The position numbers and the translations under genes are program-made. The notes under the pieces were generated by a model that saw nothing but the letters and a program-made list of their open reading frames with translations, was not told the origin of the DNA and did not search any database. Of a DNA stretch of 64,000 nt, positions 53,560 through 61,930 are shown one piece after another. Source of the stretch: Flavobacteriales bacterium. Its GTDB lineage: Bacteria; Bacteroidota; Bacteroidia; Flavobacteriales_D; CAJJDF01. Numbering within the stretch: position 1 is the stretch's first letter; each line of letters starts with the position of its first letter. The stretch lies in assembly GCA_018609055.1 (NCBI GenBank), contig JABAYJ010000001.1:248001-312000 (forward strand), in the 5' to 3' direction.

Positions 53560-54154
53560 ACTCTATTTCCAATTGCTCAGGCAATAACCTAAATGATTTC
53601 CTGTGATAGTCTGTTGAACCAAAATCTCGTATTGCTTGCCTATGAGCTTTGGTTGGATATCCTTTGTTTTTATTCCAATCGTAATGAGGAAACTCTTCGT
53701 GATACCCTTTCATAATGTCATCTCTATAAGTTTTTGCTAAAATAGATGCTGCAGCAATTGGCAGGTATTTTCCATCTCCTTTTATTATACAAACATGTTC
53801 GGTTTCTTTATATTTATTAAATCGATTTCCGTCAATTAATAACAAGTTTGGAGTCTTTCTAAGCTTGTCTAAAGCTCTATGCATTGCCAAAAAAGAAGCG
53901 TTCAAAATATTTATTTCATCAATTTCTTCAGGAGATACAATTCCTACTCCCCAATCAATGGCTTCTTTTTCTATAATTGGACGAAGTAAATCTCTTTTTT
54001 TTTCTGAAAGTATTTTAGAATCATTTAGAATTTCATTTTTAAAATTCTTTGGTAAAATTACTGCTGCTGCTACAACTGGTCCAGACAAACAACCTCTTCC
54101 TGCTTCGTCACAGCCAGCTTCAATTTTAGTTTTATCGTAATAGAGTTCTAGCAT
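53528..54154 (-). CDS. rnhB: Ribonuclease HII
   Basis: The 208-residue nuclease removes ribonucleotides and RNA from RNA-DNA hybrids. The catalytic Asp16-Glu17 pair lies in [17 protein letters not shown], with the third Asp in LLIDGN and the fourth downstream near AKTYRDD. It is the last gene of the minus-strand run starting at mfd and lies 2 bp after the glycosyltransferase gene. Confidence 0.95.
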   Translation of the reverse strand: MLELYYDKTKIEAGCDEAGRGCLSGPVVAAAVILPKNFKNEILNDSKILSEKKRDLLRPIIEKEAIDWGVGIVSPEEIDEINILNASFLAMHRALDKLRKTPNLLLIDGNRFNKYKETEHVCIIKGDGKYLPIAAASILAKTYRDDIMKGYHEEFPHYDWNKNKGYPTKAHRQAIRDFGSTDYHRKSFRLLPEQLEIEFKPDPKKKKK

Positions 54155-54156
54155 AG

Positions 54157-55287
54157 TTAATTCTCTTCATGAACCTCAACAATAGTATCCCAAACAATTT
54201 TAGCTGTTTTGTCCCAACTAAATAATTGAGCTCTGCTCTTTCCATTTTCGATTAACTCCTCACGTAAGGATTGATCTTTAAAAATTCGCAACATTCCATT
54301 TTTAATGTCTTCTGTAGAAAATGGATTTACGTAAATAGCTGCCTCTCCTCCTACTTCTGGCAATGAAGTTTTATCAGAAGAAATAATTGGAAGCTCACAT
54401 TTCATTGCTTCTACCAAAGGGATTCCAAACCCCTCGAAATACGAAACATAAGTTAAAGCCAAGCCTGCTCCGTAAACATTTTTTAAATCTTCGGCCTGAA
54501 TATGGCCTGTGAATATAACTTCGCTTTGATAAGTCATGGCGTCAAAAACTTGTTTTATTTCTTTGTTCCACCAGTATTTTTCACCTACCATCAGTAACTT
54601 TACATCACTTTTTGTTTCTTTTTTAAATTGATCAAATGCCTCGAACAATTTAGTGACGTTTTTCCTTGGTTGTAAAGCGCTTACAAATAAAAAATATTCT
54701 TTTCCATTGGTAAATTTACTTCTTGTTTCTTTCTTTTTTTCCTCAAGGATAGGTTGGAAAAAATCTCCAATTCCGTTATGAGCAACAGTAATTTTATCCT
54801 CAGATATTCCAAAGCTTTTCTCAATATCAGATTTAGAATACTCAGAAACAGTTATTATTTTTGATGCTTTCTTCGCAAATTTTGGAAAATAGTGATTCAC
54901 ATATTTCTCATTCAAGAAAGGTAAATCTTCTGGGTAATGAACAAAGCTCAAATCATGAATTACAGGGATTTGTTTTACATCTGAACCTAAACTTAAGTAA
55001 CCATCAGGAGACAAAAACACATCAATATTGTGTTTTCTTAGAGCTTTCTTTACTCCAAACTCAAACCATAAATAATATAAAAATGGATGCCTTGCAGGAG
55101 GGTTTATTACGATTGGAGTTACATTATCTCCATAAATAAATTTTGAGTCGTATTTTCTGTCGAAGAAAAAATAGAACTCATGCTCAGGATTATTTTGCAC
55201 AATTCGTTTTACCACTTCATGGGTAAACCATCCAAAACCTTCGAGCTTGGTTGGTAATAAAAAACGTGTATTTATTGCAATTTTCAT
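54157..55287 (-). CDS. Glycosyltransferase family 4
   Basis: The 376-residue enzyme has a GT-B fold: N-terminal acceptor domain ending with [17 protein letters not shown], then a GT4 donor domain with [31 protein letters not shown] and [12 protein letters not shown]. The [11 protein letters not shown] motif carries the sugar-nucleotide-binding Glu residues. Acceptor and sugar are unknown. It is next to a membrane glycosyltransferase and may build a surface polymer or glycolipid. Confidence 0.92.
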   Translation of the reverse strand: MKIAINTRFLLPTKLEGFGWFTHEVVKRIVQNNPEHEFYFFFDRKYDSKFIYGDNVTPIVINPPARHPFLYYLWFEFGVKKALRKHNIDVFLSPDGYLSLGSDVKQIPVIHDLSFVHYPEDLPFLNEKYVNHYFPKFAKKASKIITVSEYSKSDIEKSFGISEDKITVAHNGIGDFFQPILEEKKKETRSKFTNGKEYFLFVSALQPRKNVTKLFEAFDQFKKETKSDVKLLMVGEKYWWNKEIKQVFDAMTYQSEVIFTGHIQAEDLKNVYGAGLALTYVSYFEGFGIPLVEAMKCELPIISSDKTSLPEVGGEAAIYVNPFSTEDIKNGMLRIFKDQSLREELIENGKSRAQLFSWDKTAKIVWDTIVEVHEEN

Positions 55288-55346
55288 CTTAAGGGCTAAG
55301 GTAAAATTTTAAAGTCAATTCAACAAAAACACAATGGAATTGAGGG

Positions 55347-56789
55347 TTAAAAAGTAGGCTTTTCAATTCTTTTTGACAATCTAACAATATGAATGTCTTC
55401 AACTTGTTCTATCTCTTGGGGTTGAATTTGCTCTATTTGGCTATTTATATAGGCGTGTAAAGGCGAGTTGTGCTTGTAAATTACTATTCCTGTGGCGTTA
55501 GCTTTTATTAGCTCTTGGAGCTTGTTTGAGTTTAGTTGCGAATGTTTAGCTCCTTCTTGTAAATATATTTTACTTGGATGGTATACTGATTTTAAAGCAA
55601 TGTTGTAAGTAGATTCCCATGATAGAAAATCGACTAATAAATAATCTGCTTTTTGATCTTGGCTTTTAAGAATTGTGTTGATTTGATTGCAATAGCTTTC
55701 TTTCACAATAGGAAATGGTTGAGCTCCTTTGTTTAAAGCAATTTGAAAGAATGAAAGCCCAATCGTTATCATTAAAAACAAAATGGCATAATTTCTTTTT
55801 TTAGTAGAATATTGTTCAAAATAAAGAGCAAAAAAAGGCAAGCTAAATAAAACTAAAGTTCCTGTAAACCTATGGTGATTAAGTAGGTTTCCTTTAAGCG
55901 AATTGTAACCCATAAACAGAAATAGAACCAAAAAAGGAACAAGCCAAAACAGTTGTTTTTGATTTTTAATAGTGAAAGTTTTCCATCCGTTTTTTAAAAT
56001 TATTATTCCCGTAGGAACTCCAACCAATAAAAGCCAAGAGTATGGAAAAAACACCAATCGTTTGATGTATTCTTTCCAGTTTATATCTTCATTTACACCC
56101 ATAATTACATGTGTCCACTTGTAGTTTCCGTTTATACTATATAGTGCATTTCCTGTTTCTACATAATTAGAATACATCCAAGACAAAGGAAATAACGAAG
56201 CAAAAGCACCTAAAATAAAAGCCTGTTTTGGTTTTTTATACACGAATAATAATCCCGTAAAAATGGCGATTATTAACCAAGATTCGTATCTAAACCCTGA
56301 AGACAGAGTGAGGAAAAGTCCTGCAAAAATGAATGAACTATTCTTCTTAAATTCTAATCCTTTGGAAATTTCATTTATCGCTAATGCCAGAAAAAACAGG
56401 AATGGAGCATTAGACAAAGACATAAAACTAGTTCTGAATAAAATTGGGCAAAAGGCTAAAAATAGAGTGGCAAAAAAAGCTCCTTTTTCATTGAATTCTC
56501 TTTTTACAAAAAAGTAGAAAGGCAAAAGTGTAAGACATGAAATAGTCACTTGAACCAACTTGGGCATAATTACACGGTTATCCCATATAGAAAGTGAAAA
56601 CGCATTTAAATAGTAATGAAAAGGTGCCCACACATCAGTCATAATCCAATGAGGATTATCCAACCATTTTATGGATAAAAATATTCTCGTTACTGCATCT
56701 GCATCAGTAGTTTCGGAGAATGGAAGCAGAATTAATTTGAAAATAAATACTGCAGCAACCAATAAAAAAATGTTTAGTTTTTTGCCCAT
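55347..56789 (-). CDS. GT39/ArnT-like membrane glycosyltransferase
   Basis: The 480-residue protein has about ten membrane helices in the N-terminal 370 residues and a soluble C-terminal domain (about 375-480). The first loop has the Asp-containing SETTDADAVTR expected for the catalytic region of GT-C enzymes that use polyprenyl-phosphate sugars. It resembles the broad ArnT/PMT-like group; specificity cannot be read. It follows ald by 6 bp. Confidence 0.75.
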   Translation of the reverse strand: MGKKLNIFLLVAAVFIFKLILLPFSETTDADAVTRIFLSIKWLDNPHWIMTDVWAPFHYYLNAFSLSIWDNRVIMPKLVQVTISCLTLLPFYFFVKREFNEKGAFFATLFLAFCPILFRTSFMSLSNAPFLFFLALAINEISKGLEFKKNSSFIFAGLFLTLSSGFRYESWLIIAIFTGLLFVYKKPKQAFILGAFASLFPLSWMYSNYVETGNALYSINGNYKWTHVIMGVNEDINWKEYIKRLVFFPYSWLLLVGVPTGIIILKNGWKTFTIKNQKQLFWLVPFLVLFLFMGYNSLKGNLLNHHRFTGTLVLFSLPFFALYFEQYSTKKRNYAILFLMITIGLSFFQIALNKGAQPFPIVKESYCNQINTILKSQDQKADYLLVDFLSWESTYNIALKSVYHPSKIYLQEGAKHSQLNSNKLQELIKANATGIVIYKHNSPLHAYINSQIEQIQPQEIEQVEDIHIVRLSKRIEKPTF

Positions 56790-56795
56790 ATCAGG

Positions 56796-58010
56796 TTATA
56801 ACGCCATTAAAAGCAAATCTATATTTTTGAACGGTAAATTAAATGCATCACCTAAAGTTTTACTTGTTAAAGTTCCCTTGTAAACGTAAACTCCATGACG
56901 GAAACCTATGTCTTCCCTCACTTTTCTTGCTATTCCACCTTCTTTTCCTATCTCCATTAATAGTGGTGAAAATATATTGCTTAAAGCAAATGAAGCCGTT
57001 CTTGAAACTGAAGAAGCAATGTTTGGAACACAATAATGAATTACTCCGTGTTTAGTATAAGTTGGTGATTTATGGTTAGTAACCTGAGAGGTTTCAAAAC
57101 AACCTCCTTGATCAATACTTACATCAACAATTACTGTTCCTTCTTTCATGTTTTCTACCATAGATTCTGGAACAACACAGGGTGTTCTTCCGTTTACAGA
57201 TCGTAAAGCGCCTATAGCTACATCAGCTCGCATAAGAGCTTTTTCCAACACTTTTGGATTAATTATAGAGGTCCAAACCTTAGTGTTTAAATCATTTTGA
57301 AGTCTTCTTAATTTATATACGTTATCATCAAATACTTTAACTGATGCTCCCAATCCTATTGCAGATTTTGCTGCAAACTCTCCTACTGTTCCTGCTCCTA
57401 AAATAACAACCTCTGTTGGGGAAACACCTGCGATTCCTCCAAGTATTGTTCCTCTTCCTTCGTTCAAATTACTTAAATAATGAGAGGCAATTGTAACTGA
57501 TTTAATTCCAGCAATCTCTGACATAGATCGGATTACAGGATAAACATCTTCTTCGTCTTTGATAAAATCCCAAGCGATTGCTGTGATTTTTTTCTGAATT
57601 AAAAGTTCTAATGTGTTTTTTGGATGAACAGATAATTGAAGGGCTGCAAACAATGTTTGGTTCCCCGGCATCATATTAATTTCTTCCTTAGTTGGTGGCG
57701 CAACTTTTATAATGATATCTGCTCTAAAAACCTCCTGAGGGTCGTAACAGATTTCTGCTCCTACTTCACTGTAATCGTTATCCGAGAAATTAGCGTTTTT
57801 ACCTGCATTTGTCTCAACACAAACCCTATGCCCATTATTCACAAGTAATGAGACTGCTTCTGGTACGAGTGAAACCCTGTTCTCTTGAAAACTCGTTTCT
57901 TTAGGAATTCCTATAAATAACTTTTGGTTTTTCACTCCAACTCTTTGAAGCTTTTCTTGAGGCATCATTAACGCCTCTTTTGCTAAGGATTTTAAAACAT
58001 CTGAAGACAT
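56796..58010 (-). CDS. ald: Alanine dehydrogenase
   Basis: The 404-residue NAD-dependent enzyme interconverts alanine and pyruvate plus ammonia. Typical features are IGIPKETSFQENRVSLVP with the substrate-binding Arg near 42, a Lys-containing second motif and the Rossmann segment VVILGAGTVGEFAAKSAIGLG near 200-220. An N-terminal extension of about 30 residues precedes the usual start, a form I recall from Bacteroidota. It lies 1 bp after tsaE, an arrangement common in this phylum. Confidence 0.9.
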   Translation of the reverse strand: MSSDVLKSLAKEALMMPQEKLQRVGVKNQKLFIGIPKETSFQENRVSLVPEAVSLLVNNGHRVCVETNAGKNANFSDNDYSEVGAEICYDPQEVFRADIIIKVAPPTKEEINMMPGNQTLFAALQLSVHPKNTLELLIQKKITAIAWDFIKDEEDVYPVIRSMSEIAGIKSVTIASHYLSNLNEGRGTILGGIAGVSPTEVVILGAGTVGEFAAKSAIGLGASVKVFDDNVYKLRRLQNDLNTKVWTSIINPKVLEKALMRADVAIGALRSVNGRTPCVVPESMVENMKEGTVIVDVSIDQGGCFETSQVTNHKSPTYTKHGVIHYCVPNIASSVSRTASFALSNIFSPLLMEIGKEGGIARKVREDIGFRHGVYVYKGTLTSKTLGDAFNLPFKNIDLLLMAL

Positions 58011-58011
58011 A

Positions 58012-58434
58012 TTAGCTGGTTATTTTAATTAAACGGTTTTCCTTTTTTACTTCAATTTCTATTTTTACGTATTCTCCTGGTAAAAAGTTTAAACATTTTT
58101 CTGGCCACTCGATAAAACAGACTGATTTACTGTCTAAAATTTCTATCATTCCTATATCAAAAAGTTCAGTTTCATCATTTATTCGGTATAAATCAAAATG
58201 AAAAATGGAGTTTTTTTCTTCTCCAAGATACTCATTTACTATGGAATATGTGGGGCTAGAGGTGTGTTCTTTTACTCCCATAACTTTACAAACCTCATTA
58301 ATTAATGTTGTTTTTCCTGCTCCCATTGGCGCTTCTAAACAAAAGTGTGAGTTTGTTTTAGCTAATTCAGATATGAATTTAGCTGGTTCAATTAACTCTT
58401 TAAGTCCTTTTATTTCAAATGATTGAGTTTTCAT
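58012..58434 (-). CDS. tsaE: tRNA threonylcarbamoyladenosine biosynthesis ATPase TsaE
   Basis: The 140-residue P-loop protein has Walker A APMGAGKTT (35-43), the Thr/Ser switch region TSPTYSIVNEY, the Walker B-like IFHFDLYRI and the C-terminal FIEWPEKC motif. With TsaB, TsaC and TsaD it makes the t6A modification of ANN-decoding tRNAs. Length is standard. It lies between mfd and ald in a tight run. Confidence 0.95.
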   Translation of the reverse strand: MKTQSFEIKGLKELIEPAKFISELAKTNSHFCLEAPMGAGKTTLINEVCKVMGVKEHTSSPTYSIVNEYLGEEKNSIFHFDLYRINDETELFDIGMIEILDSKSVCFIEWPEKCLNFLPGEYVKIEIEVKKENRLIKITS

Positions 58435-58444
58435 AGAATTGAAG

Positions 58445-61400
58445 TTAAAGTTTTATTTTTCTGACATTATCAATAGCCTGAGAAATTGTTTTAATTGAGC
58501 TAAATATCAATCTTAACTTATTATTTCTCTCGCTCATTTTGCAATTCCTTGGGTTAGATTGAATGTAAATTAACACATTTGTAAACCTATCAGATTCGAA
58601 ATAACTGGATTGCTGCTCTGATGTAAAGTAACAAATCATAGTGTCTTGCTTTAGTACTATTTTCTTGAAACCAATTTGTTTAGAAAGCCATTTCAGCTCA
58701 ATCGTTTTTAACAGTTCTTTCGTTTCTTCTGGTATTTCTCCAAACCTATCTATTAATGCCTTTTCATATAGGTTTAACTCGGCTTTAGTTTTTACTTCAT
58801 CCAACTCTTGGTATAAAGATAATCGCTCGGCAATTTGATTTACGTAAGTATCCGGTATCAATAATTCTAAATCTGTTTCCAACTGAAAGTCTTCTAATTC
58901 GAAAAACTTGTCGTTTTTTTCGTCCTTAAACAACTCTTTAAACTCATTGTTTTTGAGCTCTTCAATTGTCTCGTTTAGTATTTTTTGGTAAGTAGCAAAT
59001 CCTATTTCGTTTATGTATCCGCTTTGGCTTGCCCCTAGTAAATCTCCTGCTCCACGGATATCCAAATCTTTCATTGCGATATTAAAACCACTTCCTAGAT
59101 CACTATGTTGCTCAATAGCATTTAATCTTTTTGTAGCATCATCACTCAACATGTGTCTTGGTGGAGTAATTAAATAGCAAAATGCCTTTTTATTGGATCT
59201 TCCAATTCTACCTCTCATTTGGTGCAAATCACTTAGTCCAAAATTATTAGCATTATTAATAATCATGGTGTTGGCATTAGGCACGTCAATCCCTGATTCT
59301 ATTATAGAAGTGGCTACAAGTACGTCATACATTCCGTTCACAAAATCCATAAGTACGGCTTCCATTTTTTGCCCTTCCAATTGCCCGTGGATAATTCCAA
59401 TTTTTGCATCTGGAACCAATCTCTGAATCATTCCAGAAACTTCTTTAATGTTCTGAACCCTGTTATTTACAAAATATGATTGACCTCCTCTTTGCATTTC
59501 ATAAGAAATGGCATTTCTGATAAGCTCTTCGTTAAAAGTGTGAATCTGTGTATCAATTGGTTGCCTGTTTGGTGGTGGTGTATTTATTACTGATAAATCT
59601 CTAGCGCCCATCAATGAAAATTGCAATGTTCTTGGAATTGGAGTGGCGGTTAAAGTTAAAGAATCCACATTTTCCTTCATGGTTTTTAGCTTGTCTTTTA
59701 CTCCTACACCAAATTTTTGTTCTTCATCCACAATCAAAAGACCTAAGTCTTTAAATTTTACACTTTTTCCTGCTAATTTGTGTGTTCCAATCAAAATATC
59801 TATCTCTCCGCTAGCTAATCTTTCTAGGGTATCTTTTACTTTTTTGGCCGATTTAAAACGGTTCAAATAATCTACTTTACACGGGAATTCTTTTAACCTT
59901 TCCGAAAAACTACGGTAATGCTGCAAACTAAGAATTGTTGTTGGAACCAAAATTGCTACTTGTTTGCTATCGGCAACAGCCTTAAATGCAGCTCGAATTG
60001 CAACCTCAGTTTTTCCGAAACCAACATCTCCACAAACAAGTCTGTCCATTGGAATTTCCTTTTCCATGTCTTCCTTTACAGCTAATACTGCTTTGTGCTG
60101 ATCGGGAGTATCTTCGTACATAAAAGAAGCTTCCAACTCGTGCTGTAAATAAGTATCTGGTGAAAAAGCGAATCCTTTTTTTACTTTTCGTTTTGCATAC
60201 AGTTCAATTAAATCAAAAGCAACTTCCTTTACTCTCTTTTTGGTTTTTTCTTTTAGCGCTTTCCAAGCTGGAGTCCCTAACTTGTTTATTTTAGGTTGCT
60301 TGCTGTCTTTTCCTGAGAATTTTGAAATCCTGTGAAGCGAATGAATACTCACATAAAGTACATCTCCACCAGCATATAAAATTCTAATTGCCTCTTGTTC
60401 TTTTCCGTTTACATCAATTTTTTCTAACCCAGAAAAAGTTCCTATTCCGTGATCGATATGAACAATAAAATCTCCTTTTCTTAATCCGTAAACTTCTTTT
60501 AAACTAACTTTTTTATTAGCCTCTTTATAACCTTCTTTTATTCTAAACTTATGGTAACGCTCAAAAATTTGGTGATCTGTGTAGCACACCATTTTTAAGT
60601 CATTATCTATAAAACCTTCTTTTATACTGGTGTGAACGGGTACAAATTCTGCTTCTTTTTCAATGTCTTCAAATATTTCTTCGAGCCTTTGAATTTGGTT
60701 CGGGTTGTCCGAGAAAATGTAATTTTCGTATTCGGCAAGAGTGTTTTCTTTTAAGTTTTGAGCCAGTAAATCAAACTTTTTATTGAATGCTGGTTGTGGC
60801 GATTGATGAAACTGTAAAACAGTTTTTCCAAAGTGAACCTGGTTTCCAAACTCCATAATTTGAAACTCATTAAGTTCTTTTTCTAATTCCTTAGAATTTA
60901 TGTAAAGGTCCTGAGGATGTAATCTTCTTAATTCATTATCTAGCTGATTGTAGGCGTATTGTGCCTTTTCAAATCCTTTTTCAATTTTCTTTTTTGCCAC
61001 TGAAAAAGAAGTCATCCAAAGCATAGATTTACTAGAAACAAATTCAAAAAATGAACATCTTGCTTCTTCCAAAAGTTCTGCTTGAACATTTGGGGTAATA
61101 GTAATTTTTTTGTGAGTGTTTATTGAAAGTTGGTCGGCTATATTAAAGCTCCGGATTGAATCTACATCATCACCAAAAAACTCGATTCGGAAAGGGTTAT
61201 CAAAGGAAAACGAAAATACATCTACAATTCCTCCACGAACAGAAAACTGCCCTGGTTCATAAACATAGTCAACTTTATGAAAGTGGTGTTCTATAAATAA
61301 TTCATTCAAAAAATCGATAGAGTAGGTGTCGCCCACATGAATATCGAGAGTGTTTTTCTTGAGTTGTTTTTTTGTAATTACCTTTTCTACTAGTGCCTCA

Positions 61401-61789
61401 GGGTAAGAAATTACAACTGTGTTTTTTCGGTTTTTAGAAATAGCATTAAGTACTTCTGTTCTAAGTAGAACGTTTGCATTATCTGTAGTTTCTATCTGGT
61501 AAGGTCTGCGATATGATGCTGGGTAAAAGAAATACTTTTTCCCTCCTTTTTCTGGGTTTATATTTTCTAAAGTGTTGTAAAAATAAACGGCATCTTCCTT
61601 TTCAGGAAAAACAAATAATTGAAGGTTGTCTATTTCTTTCGTAGCTGCAGAAGCAAAAAATGCTAAAGAAGAGCCCAGTATCCCTTTGAGATGGACATGA
61701 GAATCTTGTTGCGACCATATATTTTTAAGGTCGGTTACTTGTTGAGAATTGGCATATTTCTCAATGATTAAAGATGAATCTTGCTTCAT
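58445..61789 (-). CDS. mfd: Transcription-repair coupling factor
   Basis: The 1114-residue translocase removes stalled RNA polymerase and recruits UvrA. The N-terminal UvrB-like modules are followed by the RNA-polymerase interaction domain (GDFIVHIDHGIGTFSGLEKI), then a RecG-like motor with Walker A CGDVGFGKTEVA, DEEQKFGVG and TATPIPRTL, and the C-terminal TRCF domain. Full length for the family. It heads the minus-strand run mfd-tsaE-ald-GT39-GT4-rnhB. Confidence 0.96.
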   Translation of the reverse strand: MKQDSSLIIEKYANSQQVTDLKNIWSQQDSHVHLKGILGSSLAFFASAATKEIDNLQLFVFPEKEDAVYFYNTLENINPEKGGKKYFFYPASYRRPYQIETTDNANVLLRTEVLNAISKNRKNTVVISYPEALVEKVITKKQLKKNTLDIHVGDTYSIDFLNELFIEHHFHKVDYVYEPGQFSVRGGIVDVFSFSFDNPFRIEFFGDDVDSIRSFNIADQLSINTHKKITITPNVQAELLEEARCSFFEFVSSKSMLWMTSFSVAKKKIEKGFEKAQYAYNQLDNELRRLHPQDLYINSKELEKELNEFQIMEFGNQVHFGKTVLQFHQSPQPAFNKKFDLLAQNLKENTLAEYENYIFSDNPNQIQRLEEIFEDIEKEAEFVPVHTSIKEGFIDNDLKMVCYTDHQIFERYHKFRIKEGYKEANKKVSLKEVYGLRKGDFIVHIDHGIGTFSGLEKIDVNGKEQEAIRILYAGGDVLYVSIHSLHRISKFSGKDSKQPKINKLGTPAWKALKEKTKKRVKEVAFDLIELYAKRKVKKGFAFSPDTYLQHELEASFMYEDTPDQHKAVLAVKEDMEKEIPMDRLVCGDVGFGKTEVAIRAAFKAVADSKQVAILVPTTILSLQHYRSFSERLKEFPCKVDYLNRFKSAKKVKDTLERLASGEIDILIGTHKLAGKSVKFKDLGLLIVDEEQKFGVGVKDKLKTMKENVDSLTLTATPIPRTLQFSLMGARDLSVINTPPPNRQPIDTQIHTFNEELIRNAISYEMQRGGQSYFVNNRVQNIKEVSGMIQRLVPDAKIGIIHGQLEGQKMEAVLMDFVNGMYDVLVATSIIESGIDVPNANTMIINNANNFGLSDLHQMRGRIGRSNKKAFCYLITPPRHMLSDDATKRLNAIEQHSDLGSGFNIAMKDLDIRGAGDLLGASQSGYINEIGFATYQKILNETIEELKNNEFKELFKDEKNDKFFELEDFQLETDLELLIPDTYVNQIAERLSLYQELDEVKTKAELNLYEKALIDRFGEIPEETKELLKTIELKWLSKQIGFKKIVLKQDTMICYFTSEQQSSYFESDRFTNVLIYIQSNPRNCKMSERNNKLRLIFSSIKTISQAIDNVRKIKL

Positions 61790-61805
61790 TTGTTTGTATC
61801 GGTTG

Positions 61806-61813
61806 CAAAGATA
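61806..61813 (-). promoter_or_regulatory. Candidate -7 element of mfd
   Basis: The minus strand reads TATCTTTG, an exact TAnnTTTG match, 16 bp before the mfd ATG. No clear -33 element was found. Confidence 0.5.
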
Positions 61814-61930
61814 GTAAATTCAATAATGAGAATTTATAGTAAATCATTAGAGTTTTAAGCATCAAAAACCACCCTAAAAGAAATGTGTTTATGTTAATAA
61901 TTTGCTTAAATTTACGTTATTAAGACCGTT